Part shown: in pieces, positions 8,856 to 16,340 of the stretch | How positions within the stretch are numbered: position 1 is the first letter of the stretch | Layout: each line of letters opens with the position of its first letter | DNA from: Candidatus Aerophobota bacterium | Lineage (GTDB): Bacteria > Aerophobota > Aerophobia > Aerophobales > B3-G15 | Direction: 5' to 3' | DNA: 17,156 nt | NCBI GenBank assembly: GCA_011372105.1 | Contig: DRTT01000013.1 | Location: 1 to 17,156, forward strand | Made by a program: the position numbers and the translations under genes | The notes under the pieces: generated by a model | The model's input: the letters and a program-made list of their open reading frames with translations, nothing else | Databases searched by the model: none | Told to the model about the DNA's origin: nothing

Positions 8856-9851
8856 TTAAGCTCTTAGATTTTTTGCTGCTTTTTCAGGAGGCATGTAATT
8901 TATATAGAATCCTGCTCCCCATTCAAATCCAGCAATTACCGTAAGGCGAGGTATAATTTCAAGGTGCCAGTGATAATAACTCAAATTCTGTCTGGAGGAA
9001 GGACAGGTGTGTATAAGGTAGTTGTAAGGGAGGTGGGGAACGATTCTGTTAAGATTTTTAATGCAATTTTTCAGCATTCTTGCAAAACTTTTGATCTCTT
9101 TCTGGTTTATTTCTCTGAAGTCACAGGTATGTCTTTTAGGTAAAATGGTCATCTCATAGGGAAAACGAGAGGCAAAGGGGCAAAAACTTATAAAATATTC
9201 ATCTTCCCACAGAAGCCTTTCCTCCATACTTATTTCCTGTCTTATCATATCACAAAAAACACATTTTTCCTTATCATTGAAATACTTCCTTGAGCCTTCA
9301 AGCTCCTCCTCCACTCTTTTGGGAACAACAGGAGTAGCAATTATTTGGGAGTGGGAGTGATTAAGAGAGGCTCCGGCTTCCTTGCCTTTGTTTTTAAATA
9401 CAAGCACGTATTCAAATCGGGCATCCTTCATAAGCTCTATCATTCTTTGCCGGTATACTTTTATTACCTCTTCTGCTACTTTTAAATCTGAGGATACTAA
9501 TATATCTTCAATATGCTTGGGCGTCTCAACTATTACCTCATGTGCACCAACTCCACTCATCATTTCATATATCCCTTCCTCCTTTTTGTTTAACTTACTT
9601 TCCATCCTTAGAGCTGGGAATTTATTGGGTACGACTCTTATCCGCCATCCAGGAGTATCAGGTTTTGTTCCATTTTTCCGATAGGAGAAAATTTCAGGAG
9701 GAGTTATAGTTTCATTTCCTTCGCAAAAAGGACACCCCTCCTTTTTTATTTCAGGGAATTCTTCAAAAGAAAAATCTGAGGGTCTTTTCCCCCTCTCAGG
9801 AGAAATAATTACCCATCTTCCACTTACAGGGTCTTTTCTTAATTCAGTCAT
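8856..9851 (-). CDS. galT: galactose-1-phosphate uridylyltransferase family (GalT)
   Basis: HIT-superfamily nucleotidyltransferase, 331 residues. GalT exchanges UDP between UDP-glucose and galactose 1-phosphate in the Leloir pathway. Zinc ligands are likely C40 and C43 (CPFC), H104 and perhaps H113. A second CVFC pair is at 197-200. The active-site loop reads NHSHSQ (164-169), with H167 as the expected uridylylated nucleophile; E. coli GalT has HPHGQ here. C-terminal ligands HWH are at 284-286. The Ser for Pro within HxH occurs in many GalT-like proteins of thermophiles, some of which may prefer ADP-sugars, so ADP-glucose phosphorylase-type activity is an alternative. No other galactose genes (galK, galE) lie in the window. 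It has its own promoter and ends 6 bp from the convergent DUF438 gene. Confidence 0.88.
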   Translation of the reverse strand: MTELRKDPVSGRWVIISPERGKRPSDFSFEEFPEIKKEGCPFCEGNETITPPEIFSYRKNGTKPDTPGWRIRVVPNKFPALRMESKLNKKEEGIYEMMSGVGAHEVIVETPKHIEDILVSSDLKVAEEVIKVYRQRMIELMKDARFEYVLVFKNKGKEAGASLNHSHSQIIATPVVPKRVEEELEGSRKYFNDKEKCVFCDMIRQEISMEERLLWEDEYFISFCPFASRFPYEMTILPKRHTCDFREINQKEIKSFARMLKNCIKNLNRIVPHLPYNYLIHTCPSSRQNLSYYHWHLEIIPRLTVIAGFEWGAGFYINYMPPEKAAKNLRA

Positions 9852-9885
9852 TTTAAATTTTAAGTTTGCGCATTTAACTCAACAT

Positions 9886-9913
9886 ATAATATAGATTCAG
9901 CTTTTTTTGTCAA
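9886..9913 (-). promoter_or_regulatory. sigma-70-like promoter of galT
   Basis: On the minus strand a perfect TTGACA (9913-9908) is followed after 16 bases by TATTAT (9891-9886). The expected start near 9879 gives a short leader of about 28 nt. That leader shows no clear Shine-Dalgarno before the galT ATG at 9851. Confidence 0.65.
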
Positions 9914-9934
9914 AACCTCTTCTGAATTTATTTC

Positions 9935-9963
9935 TTGACGAGGGTAGATTTTTGAAATATGCT
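9935..9963 (+). promoter_or_regulatory. sigma-70-like promoter of the URO-D-like gene
   Basis: TTGACG (9935-9940), a 17-base spacer and TATGCT (9958-9963). The start would fall near 9970, leaving a leader of about 75 nt. It faces away from the galT promoter, and the two -35 boxes are about 21 bp apart, so a single bound protein could affect both. Confidence 0.5.
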
Positions 9964-9980
9964 GGATAGGAAAGATAGCA

Positions 9981-10045
9981 CCTGAAACTCAGGCGCCAGA
10001 AAACCCTGATAAAAGGATTTAATAACTTATAAAGGAGAGTTATAA
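9981..10045 (+). promoter_or_regulatory. structured leader and ribosome site of the URO-D-like gene
   Basis: CCTGA (9981-9985) can pair with TCAGG (9989-9993) across a 3-nt loop. A second CCTGA (10005-10009) can pair with the same TCAGG, so the two hairpins exclude each other. Further down, two copies of the self-complementary TTATAA (10027-10032 and 10040-10045) flank the ribosome site AGGAGAG (10033-10039), so a weak stem could hold it in a loop right before the ATG. I do not recognise a known riboswitch. The stems are short and may be chance. Confidence 0.3.
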
Positions 10046-11305
10046 ATGACCTCGCGAGAACGGGTAAGGAAAGCAATAAATCATCAAATACCTGACAGAA
10101 TCCCCCTTGATTTAGGCTCAACTCTTGTGACAGGAATTCAGGCAAGTACTTATGCCAGGTTAAGGAAGGCACTCTTGCTTGAAGAAAAACCTGTAAAAAT
10201 AGCCGATCCCTTCCAGATGCTTGCAGAGGTTGACATGGAGGTAAGAGAAAAGTTAGGAATAGACACCATAGGTCTTTGGCTTCCCACCAACATATTTGGG
10301 TTCAAAAATGAAAACTGGAAACCCTGGAGACTTTTTGATGGGACAGAAGTCCTTGTTCCAGGGAGGTTTATGACAACAGAAGATGATAAAGGGAATATTT
10401 ACATTTATCCCCAGGGGGATACGTCAGCTCCTCCCTGTGCAAAGATGCCAAAAGGTGGCTATTATTTTGATGTTATTGTTCGTCAGGAACCTGTTGATGA
10501 GAAAAAATTAAATCCAGAAGAGTGGGTAAGACAACAATGTTCCGTGTTTTCAGAGGAAACACTAAGGTATCTTGAAAAAATGGCAGATAAGCTGTATGAA
10601 AATACAAACCTTTGTATTGTGGGTGAATTCATAGATGCAAGTTTTGGAGATATAGCTCTTGTTCCAGGTCCGCATATTAAATATCCCAGGGGAATAAGAG
10701 ATCCCAAACTATGGTATATGGCTCATATAGAATATCCTTCCTATATTAAAGAAATTTTTGAACTTCAATGTGAGATAGCCCTGAAAAATCTTGAACTTTC
10801 CTATGAGGCAGTGGGTGACAAAATAGATGTTATAATGCTAAGTGGCACAGACTTTGGCACTCAAAATGGTCCTTTTATATCTCCTGATATGTATCGGGAA
10901 TTTTACAAGCCCTTTCACAAGAAGGTCAATGACTGGGTTCATCAGCACACATCCTGGAAGACTTTTTACCACAGCTGTGGCTCCATAGTTGAGTTTATTG
11001 ACGATTTTGTTGAGGCAGGAGTTGATATATTAAATCCTGTTCAAACATCAGCAAAAGGTATGGACCCTGAAATGCTTAAAGAAAGGTATGGAGATAAACT
11101 GGTTTTCTGGGGTGGGGGAGTGGATACTCAAAAAACTCTTCCTTTTGGCACACAGGATGAGGTTAGAGAGCAGGTGAAAGAGCGTTGCAGGATATTTGGG
11201 AAAGGTGGAGGCTTTGTGTTTAACGCCATTCACAACATTCAATCAAAGGTCCCGATTGAAAATCTTATAGCAATGTTTGAGGCATTGAAGAGGTTTAAAT
11301 ATTGA
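10046..11305 (+). CDS. uroporphyrinogen decarboxylase-like (MtaA/CmuA-type) protein
   Basis: A 419-residue TIM-barrel protein of the URO-D superfamily. The N-terminus SRERVRKAINHQIPDRIP (3-20) is the typical opening of methyltransferase-like members rather than HemE. The H-x-C pair (FYHSCGS, H309 and C311) matches the zinc site of MtaA/CmuA methyltransferases. The third Cys expected near the C-terminus is not obvious; C381 or H396 are candidates. It continues with GGGVDTQKTLPFGT (356-369) and an HNIQ segment, as in this family. True HemE is about 350 residues and lacks HxC, so heme synthesis is unlikely. No corrinoid protein or other methyltransferase subunit is in the window, so the methyl donor and acceptor are unknown. 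It has its own promoter and a clear ribosome site. Confidence 0.82.
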   Translation: MTSRERVRKAINHQIPDRIPLDLGSTLVTGIQASTYARLRKALLLEEKPVKIADPFQMLAEVDMEVREKLGIDTIGLWLPTNIFGFKNENWKPWRLFDGTEVLVPGRFMTTEDDKGNIYIYPQGDTSAPPCAKMPKGGYYFDVIVRQEPVDEKKLNPEEWVRQQCSVFSEETLRYLEKMADKLYENTNLCIVGEFIDASFGDIALVPGPHIKYPRGIRDPKLWYMAHIEYPSYIKEIFELQCEIALKNLELSYEAVGDKIDVIMLSGTDFGTQNGPFISPDMYREFYKPFHKKVNDWVHQHTSWKTFYHSCGSIVEFIDDFVEAGVDILNPVQTSAKGMDPEMLKERYGDKLVFWGGGVDTQKTLPFGTQDEVREQVKERCRIFGKGGGFVFNAIHNIQSKVPIENLIAMFEALKRFKY

Positions 11306-11666
11306 ACTTTTTACATGGTGTGATGTTCAAGCGATTTGAAAAATCAGAAGTTAAGTTGACTTTGCGTAACTATGTTTTAAAATAAATTCAGGTAAGCTGA
11401 TACTTTAAGAAAAGCGAGGAGCCTTTTTTCTCATTCATATCTTCTCACTTTGTAACCCGCTCAGGAATTAGACTCCTTCCTTAACCATTAAAGTTTTCGA
11501 TAAAAAGGTTATGGGTTTTATTTGAAGTCAATGAGCGAATGAAAAATCTTGGAAAGAAAGATGCGTCATCTTAGCAGGTTTTTTGAAAGCACAGTTGAGA
11601 GTTGAGAAGTGACTTTTATATAACCAGTAAATTGAATAAATTAAATTTTTCTCTTGGAGGGAGAAA
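11306..11666. other. intergenic region before the aldolase gene
   Basis: A 361-base gap without a convincing gene. Only frames of about 20 codons are seen. Apart from the aldolase promoter at 11595-11624, a second promoter-like pair, TTGACT (11356-11361), 16 bases, TAAAAT (11378-11383), could drive a long leader or a small RNA. I see no strong terminator hairpin after the URO-D-like gene. A weak TTGAAC/GTTCAA inverted repeat lies just after its stop. Confidence 0.4.
11595..11624 (+). promoter_or_regulatory. sigma-70-like promoter of the aldolase gene
   Basis: TTGAGA (11595-11600), an 18-base spacer and TATAAC (11619-11624), ending 42 bp before the ATG. The -35 box lies in a perfect tandem repeat, GTTGAGA twice (11594-11607), which could be part of an operator. 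The ribosome site GGAGGGAG (11657-11664) follows. Confidence 0.5.
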
Positions 11667-12713
11667 ATGGACATCAAAAAAATATTAGGTAAAGATGCAG
11701 AGGATTTATTAACTCATGAATGCAAAACAATACCCAGGAAACAACTCTACTTACCGGGATCTGATTTTATTGATAGGGTGCATCTTTTTTCAGATAGACC
11801 TGTTGCTGTATTAAGAAATCTCCAGTTAATTTTCAATACAGGAAGACTCTCTGGAACAGGATACTTATCAGTATTACCTGTCGATCAAGGCATAGAACAT
11901 TCAGCTGGTGCCTCGTTTGCTCCAAATCCTATTTATTTTGACCCTGAGAATATCGTTAAATTAGCAATTGAAGGTGGTTGCAACGCTGTTGCTTCTACGT
12001 TAGGAGTTTTGGGCGCGGTGGCAAGGAAGTATGCCCACAGGATTCCTTTTATCGTAAAGATAAATCATAATGAACTGTTAAGTTATCCCAATTCTTATGA
12101 TCAGCGCCTGTTTGCTTCTGTGGATCAGGCATTTGATATGGGGGCGGTAGGAATTGGTGCAACAATATATTATGGTTCAATTGAGTCCCGACGTCAAATA
12201 GAAGAAATTTCAAAAGCATTTGAATACGCACACGGATTAGGAATGGTGACTGTTTTATGGACCTATTTAAGAAATAAGGAATTCAAAAAGGGCGGTGTTG
12301 ACTACCATACGTCAGCAGACCTAACAGGACAGGCAAATTATCTCGGTGTTACAATTGAGGCTGATATAATCAAACAAAAGCAACCCACAACAAATAATGG
12401 ATTTGAGGTTTTAAATTTTGGAAGATACCATCCATTAATGTATGAAAAATTAACGAGCAAACACCCAATAGATTTAACAAGATATCAGGTTGCAAACTGC
12501 TATATGGGAAGGGCAGGACTGATTAACTCAGGTGGACCCTCGGGAAAAAATGACTTGCAACAAGCAGTAAAAACTGCTGTGATTAACAAACGTGCCGGTG
12601 GCATGGGATTAATTACTGGACGTAAAGCTTTTCAAAAACCTATGAGTGAAGGAGTTGAACTCCTTAATGCTATTCAGGATGTGTATTTGTCAAAAGAAAT
12701 TACCATTGCTTAA
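11667..12713 (+). CDS. fbaB: class I fructose-bisphosphate aldolase, FbaB (DhnA) type
   Basis: Splits fructose 1,6-bisphosphate into dihydroxyacetone phosphate and glyceraldehyde 3-phosphate, or joins them in gluconeogenesis. The 348-residue length matches bacterial FbaB (about 350). Landmarks are [13 protein letters not shown] (67-79, Asp73), a lysine motif [10 protein letters not shown] (231-240) with K236 as the likely Schiff-base residue, and phosphate-binding loops NSGGPSG (277-283) and GMGLITGRK (312-320). A class I enzyme needs no metal. The gene stands alone, with its own promoter and a strong ribosome site. It uses TTA leucine codons more than copB or rgy do, which might mean a separate origin; this is a visual impression only. 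Confidence 0.92.
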   Translation: MDIKKILGKDAEDLLTHECKTIPRKQLYLPGSDFIDRVHLFSDRPVAVLRNLQLIFNTGRLSGTGYLSVLPVDQGIEHSAGASFAPNPIYFDPENIVKLAIEGGCNAVASTLGVLGAVARKYAHRIPFIVKINHNELLSYPNSYDQRLFASVDQAFDMGAVGIGATIYYGSIESRRQIEEISKAFEYAHGLGMVTVLWTYLRNKEFKKGGVDYHTSADLTGQANYLGVTIEADIIKQKQPTTNNGFEVLNFGRYHPLMYEKLTSKHPIDLTRYQVANCYMGRAGLINSGGPSGKNDLQQAVKTAVINKRAGGMGLITGRKAFQKPMSEGVELLNAIQDVYLSKEITIA

Positions 12714-12754
12714 AAGAAGATAAATGAAATTCCAATATCAAACATTAATTGTGA

Positions 12755-12895
12755 TCAGGTCTTGAAATCAAAGTGCAATAAAAGGGGGAAAATCCTATTT
12801 TGAGTATTGCCTCTGGAAGGTATCATATAGATATCTTCCTTATTAATTCTTAATGCCATAGCAAGATACTAAAAATACTTGATTTCAAGACCTGA
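12755..12895. repeat. 141-bp inverted-repeat element, REPIN/MITE-like
   Basis: Ends in perfect 17-bp inverted repeats: TCAGGTCTTGAAATCAA (12755-12771) and its complement (12879-12895). Each end contains a small hairpin core (CTTGA, 2 bases, TCAA(G)) next to an AGG/CCT side sequence, the layout of REP sequences used by RAYT/IS200-like transposases. The inside is also foldable: GCAATA (12775-12780) with TATTGC (12805-12810), a 10-bp stem GGAAGGTATC / GATATCTTCC (12815-12824 / 12830-12839, one G-T pair), and ATTAA-TTC-TTAAT (12842-12854). It has no coding capacity. No obvious target duplication is seen, which fits HUH-type movement. Other copies cannot be checked in this window. Confidence 0.75.
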
Positions 12896-13154
12896 CTCCC
12901 CTAAAATTCTACTACTAAAGGAAATCTTTTGTGAATCTGATGACTGTTAAACCGTTTCATTTAATTGTTCCGTAACAGGGAAGATTTTAGAAAAAGAAAG
13001 TCAAAATATCCCTTCCTTTTGCCCGCCTGAATTAGTTCGAAAAGGAATAATGGCTCCCCATCCCTCCATCTTTCTAATTGTTCCTTTTGACTTCCCTAAT
13101 GAGATTCACGGAAGTAAGAAAAGAAATCTTCTCCCACTCACCACCCAAAATTAC

Positions 13155-13183
13155 TTGAACTTCTTTGTACTATTTTGTATAAT
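13155..13183 (+). promoter_or_regulatory. promoter of the restriction operon, probably leaderless
   Basis: TTGAAC (13155-13160), 17 bases, and a perfect TATAAT (13178-13183). Transcription should start about 7 bases later, at 13190-13192, on or next to the ATG at 13192. No Shine-Dalgarno sequence precedes that ATG, so the mRNA is probably leaderless. Confidence 0.75.
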
Positions 13184-13191
13184 TTTTACAA

Positions 13192-13419
13192 ATGAGAAGA
13201 CCATTTGAAGAAAAGGAAATTCTAACAGTAAAACAGTTGGCTGAATATCTCCAAATGGATGAACATACCATTTATAGGTTGGCTCGTGCAAAGATTATCC
13301 CAGGGGTGAAGATTAAAGGACAATGGAGATTTAAGAAAAATTTGATCGATAAATGGCTCGAAGATGAAAGTTTAAAATCATTACAAAAAGATAAAAAAGA
13401 GAAAGAAAATGAATGGTGA
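13192..13419 (+). CDS. small excisionase/MerR-like HTH DNA-binding protein
   Basis: A 75-residue protein whose residues 8-56 match the excisionase-family (HTH_17) fold: LTVKQLAEYLQMDEHTIYRL, then a basic wing with GQWRFKKNLIDKWL. The tail (60-75) is Lys/Glu-rich. Such small proteins often precede type I restriction genes and may control them, in the way C proteins do elsewhere. The gene overlaps hsdR by 11 bases and is first in the operon, with the promoter directly upstream. Autoregulation is plausible because the promoter sits right at the gene start. A phage-type excisionase role is less likely, as no integrase is present in the window. Confidence 0.8.
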   Translation: MRRPFEEKEILTVKQLAEYLQMDEHTIYRLARAKIIPGVKIKGQWRFKKNLIDKWLEDESLKSLQKDKKEKENEW

Positions 13420-14680
13420 AATAAGTGAAGCTGATGCTAAGACTCTTATAGATGAACATTTACGGGAGCGAGGTTGGGATTTAAAAAATTTTTCTATCAT
13501 TAGAAAAGAATATACAACTCCACATGGCAATTCTACAGATTATATTTTTCTAAAAGAAGGCGTGCCTTTTGCAATTCTTGAAGCCAAAAAGCCAGGAAAG
13601 GATCTCTATGGAGCCTTACAGCAAGCCAAGGATTATGCCAAGGAATTTATTGAGCATAATATTGATATATTTTTAATTTTTGCAAGTGATGGCAAAACAT
13701 TTCTAAAGCAGAATTTAAAAGCACGAATCCTTCCAGAACGAATTGAAAAATTTCCCACCCCTCAAGAACTTAAAGAAATCATAACACCAGAATGTGAGAA
13801 AGTCAGAGTAAATTTAAGGCCATATCAAGCAGTTGCTGTATCTCAAATTATTTCGTCTTTTCTTTCAGGAAGAGACAAAATGTATATCCAAATGGCTACA
13901 GGAAGTGGAAAAACTTTAGTTGCTGCCAATGTATTAGCAAAATTATTTACGATGGGAAAAATCAAAAAAGCTCTTTTTTTAGTTGATAGAGATTCTCTCG
14001 CTACACAAACAGTTAACAAATTTAAAGAATATGGCCTTGCAGAATTTAAGGAAATCAAAAGATTAAGTTTAGATCCAGAAGACCGTTATGCTGATGTCTT
14101 AGTCTCTACAATTCAAATGCTTGTTACAGGCGATAAATATACACTTTATCCCAGTAATTTCTTTGATTTGATTATCCTTGATGAATGTCATCGTTCTTAT
14201 TTCGGAGACTGGCATAGAGTAGTTGAATACTTCAGAAAAGGAAACAAAAAAGCTGTAATCTTAGGATTAACTGCTACCCCTTCTGATAGAGAAACAGTTA
14301 ATACAGATGAGTATTTCGGCCCACCTATTTTTAAATATACTTATCGTCAAGGGGTAAAAGATGGCATTTTAGCAGATACTATCTATTTTAAATTTCAAAC
14401 AAATGTAGATTTATATGGAATTCACGAACTTGGATTTGATTTTGATCCTGAAGACTTAGGAAGAGCTGTTGATGTACCTCAGAGAAATGAACTTATTGCA
14501 GAAAAATATTTCGAAATAATTGAATTCGAAAAAACTAAGAAGTTAAAGAAAGCCTTAGTATTTGCCGCCAGCATTCCTCACGCAAATAATTTAAGATACG
14601 CATTCATCAAAAAATATAACGAGTTAATGGGTTTACCTATTAATGATGCAGAAGCAGAAGAGATATTTATCAACCGATAA
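13409..14680 (+). CDS. hsdR: type I restriction subunit HsdR, C-terminally truncated
   Basis: Nuclease and motor subunit of a type I restriction-modification complex, but only 423 residues compared with the usual 800-1100. The N-terminal nuclease is intact: D44, then E58-x-K60 in ILEAKKPGKD (PD-(D/E)xK type). Helicase domain 1 is also present, with ATGSGKT (163-169), DECH (258-261) and LTATP (287-291). The start of helicase domain 2 can be read (KKALVFAASIPHANNL, 380-395), but the rest of that domain and the C-terminal part that binds the methylase are missing. The frame ends at TAA 14678-14680, and HsdM-like sequence begins there in another frame. Without domain 2 it cannot translocate DNA, so restriction is probably dead. 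Its start is coupled to the HTH gene by an 11-nt overlap. Confidence 0.88.
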   Translation: MNGEISEADAKTLIDEHLRERGWDLKNFSIIRKEYTTPHGNSTDYIFLKEGVPFAILEAKKPGKDLYGALQQAKDYAKEFIEHNIDIFLIFASDGKTFLKQNLKARILPERIEKFPTPQELKEIITPECEKVRVNLRPYQAVAVSQIISSFLSGRDKMYIQMATGSGKTLVAANVLAKLFTMGKIKKALFLVDRDSLATQTVNKFKEYGLAEFKEIKRLSLDPEDRYADVLVSTIQMLVTGDKYTLYPSNFFDLIILDECHRSYFGDWHRVVEYFRKGNKKAVILGLTATPSDRETVNTDEYFGPPIFKYTYRQGVKDGILADTIYFKFQTNVDLYGIHELGFDFDPEDLGRAVDVPQRNELIAEKYFEIIEFEKTKKLKKALVFAASIPHANNLRYAFIKKYNELMGLPINDAEAEEIFINR

Positions 14681-14700
14681 TTCCTGAGAAATTTAGATTT
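14580..14700 (+). other. hsdR-hsdM junction: probable deletion fusion plus frameshift
   Basis: The last hsdR codons read YAFIKKYNELMGLP and then a short acidic stretch ending IFINR before the stop. HsdM-like sequence (IIPEKFRFHNWAENPEIW) starts at about 14677 in the -1 frame, whose own open stretch only begins at 14647 after a TGA. It has no ATG until 14776. Adding one base near 14676 would join both into one frame. The segment before the stop can be read as HsdM N-terminal-like (compare LKYISDKYEEL-type sequence in HsdM proteins), so the deletion end may lie around 14580-14610. A remaining HsdR segment is the alternative. Confidence 0.5.
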
Positions 14701-14775
14701 CACAACTGGGCAGAAAATCCAGAAATCTGGGCTAAAAATCAGGGCTATAAAGACGTTCACGATTTCTTAAAAGAT

Positions 14776-16035
14776 ATGTTTCGCACTCTTGCTATGATAG
14801 ATATGATAGATAAATCTGGAAATCATGAAAGACGAATTATAGCAAAAATCTTTAAAGGCCATGAACCAAAAATAAAAAAAGAAAAAGCTCTCTCAGAACT
14901 TGTAAAGAGACTTGCAGATTTAAAACTAAGAGGTGTCCCTTATGATCAAATGGGACAGGCATACGAGTCTTTAATCCAAAGAATAGGCGCAGAAAAAGAG
15001 TTTTCAGAGTATTTTACTCCAAGACACATTGTAGAACTTATGGTTGAAATAATAGATCCAAAACCAGGAGAAAAAATTTATGACCCTGGAGCAGGAACAG
15101 GTGGATTTCTTGTAAAAGCTCACGATTATGTAATACAAAACTACATTAATGAAGAAAGAGATAGAACTAAACAAGAATTTTTAGTTAGACAATTAAGAGA
15201 AAACCTCTTTGGAAGAGAGCTTGTTGAATATGTCTACAGATTAGGTCTTATGAACTTGATTTTACATGGAGATGGAAGCTCAAATTTTGAACAGGGAAAT
15301 TCTTTATCTGCCCCAGCAATGAATAAAGAGAGAAATCAATATGATGTGATTTTAACAAATCCACCATTTGGGGAGCTCAAATATGAAGTTACCGGAACCT
15401 TTGACCATTGGACTAATAGAATGGAAACCTTATTCTTACAACATGTAATGAATGCAGTAAAGCCTGGTGGTAGAGTTGGAATTGTTGTTTCTGATGGAGT
15501 TTTATTTAGAGCAGATAATACCCATAAATGGATAAGAAAAAGACTTATTGAGGAATTTAATGTCTTTGCTATAGTCTCTTTGCCTTCAGGTGTATTTAAA
15601 CCTTATACAGGTTCAAAAACAAGTCTTCTTTTCCTGGAAAAACCAAAAGATGAAAATACTCCAAGAACAACCAGAATTTGGTACTACATGGTGGAAAATG
15701 ATGGCTTTGAACTTGGAGACAGGCGTCTTCCCATTGACAAAAACGACCTACCTGATGTCCTAAAAAAATATAATCTGTGGAAAGAAAAAGGGATAATCTC
15801 AGAAGAATGGTTTGGAATAGGACCAAAACCAGATAAGCCTAAATGCTGGGTTGTTGATGTAGAAAAGATAAGGGAGGAGGATTATTACCTAAATGCTAAC
15901 CGCTATGCTCCTTATAAAGTTGAAGAGATAGAATATGAAGACCCTGCAACACTTATGGAGGAGTTAATTTCAAGACAGGAGGAAATATTAAGTGGCATAA
16001 AAGAGTTAAGAACATTAATCGGAGGTGAATTATGA
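14776..16035 (+). CDS. hsdM: type I DNA adenine methyltransferase HsdM, N-terminally shortened
   Basis: N6-adenine methylase subunit of the type I complex. From ATG 14776 it has 419 residues: FTPRHIVELM (80-89), the SAM-binding motif DPGAGTGGF (93-101) and the catalytic motif NPPFG (185-189). The C-terminus (about 395-415) is an amphipathic helix of the kind that contacts HsdS. Typical HsdM proteins have about 480-520 residues; the N-terminal helical domain is largely missing, although a further 33 codons of HsdM-like sequence precede the ATG in frame, back to about 14677. ATG 14776 has no ribosome site, so expression may depend on readthrough, coupling or a different start. The catalytic core is intact. 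It overlaps mntA (ATGA). Confidence 0.88.
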   Translation: MFRTLAMIDMIDKSGNHERRIIAKIFKGHEPKIKKEKALSELVKRLADLKLRGVPYDQMGQAYESLIQRIGAEKEFSEYFTPRHIVELMVEIIDPKPGEKIYDPGAGTGGFLVKAHDYVIQNYINEERDRTKQEFLVRQLRENLFGRELVEYVYRLGLMNLILHGDGSSNFEQGNSLSAPAMNKERNQYDVILTNPPFGELKYEVTGTFDHWTNRMETLFLQHVMNAVKPGGRVGIVVSDGVLFRADNTHKWIRKRLIEEFNVFAIVSLPSGVFKPYTGSKTSLLFLEKPKDENTPRTTRIWYYMVENDGFELGDRRLPIDKNDLPDVLKKYNLWKEKGIISEEWFGIGPKPDKPKCWVVDVEKIREEDYYLNANRYAPYKVEEIEYEDPATLMEELISRQEEILSGIKELRTLIGGEL

Positions 16036-16340
16036 GAGAAATTGATAGAATAATGAGAATTTTGAAAGACCATAAAGAAGAACTTAAAAGACGTTTCTCT
16101 TTGAAGAAAATAGGTGTTTTCGGTTCTTACACAAGAGAAGAACAAACACCAGAAAGCGATATAGACATCTATGTTGAGTTTGATATAAAAAACTTGACTT
16201 TTGACAAATACCTTGAACTTATTGATTATCTTGAAAAATTGTTAGGCAGAAAAATAGACCTTATAACCAAGTATGGAGTGGAAACCATAAGGATTCCCTA
16301 TATAAAAGAGGAAATAAAAAGGAGCTTGATTTATGCGTAG
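16032..16340 (+). CDS. mntA: MNT-type nucleotidyltransferase antitoxin (MntA)
   Basis: A minimal nucleotidyltransferase of 102 residues. It has the exact GS-x10-DxD motif (G31-S32 to D43-I44-D45) and a third acidic residue, D76 in RKIDLIT. Proteins of this type are antitoxins that neutralise the partner HEPN toxin by adding AMP units to a tyrosine in its active site. The partner hepT follows with an 8-nt overlap, the classical pairing. A strong ribosome site (GGAGGTG, about 16020-16026) precedes the ATG, which overlaps the hsdM stop. The antitoxin thus has the best translation signal in this part of the operon, as expected if it must exceed the toxin. Confidence 0.9.
   Translation: MREIDRIMRILKDHKEELKRRFSLKKIGVFGSYTREEQTPESDIDIYVEFDIKNLTFDKYLELIDYLEKLLGRKIDLITKYGVETIRIPYIKEEIKRSLIYA

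Larger units (their letters stand above)
12714..13191. other. intergenic spacer before the restriction operon
   Basis: No gene is seen in these 478 bases. They hold the inverted-repeat element at 12755-12895 and the promoter at 13155-13183. Between these two lies AT-rich sequence with an 8-bp inverted repeat (TTCCTTTT 13013-13020 and AAAAGGAA 13040-13047) that I cannot assign. The stretch may mark the left edge of a mobile or horizontally gained segment. Confidence 0.5.

Noticed and set aside
10046..11305. URO-D-like gene as heme-pathway hemE
   Set aside because: Too long for HemE and it carries the H-x-C site of methyltransferase-type members. No heme genes are nearby.
11398..11408. TGATACTTTAA also found at 4951-4961
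   Set aside because: An 11-base match without extension or context similarity; likely chance in AT-rich sequence.
13035..13041. GTTCGAA resembling a tRNA T-loop
   Set aside because: No acceptor, D or anticodon stems can be found around it on either strand.
13013..13047. TTCCTTTT / AAAAGGAA inverted repeat as a terminator
   Set aside because: The loop is 19 nt, the stem is AT-rich, and no T-run follows. It is too weak to call.
14640..14690. Programmed ribosomal frameshift between hsdR and hsdM
   Set aside because: No slippery heptamer or following hairpin is seen at the overlap. A simple indel after a deletion explains it better.
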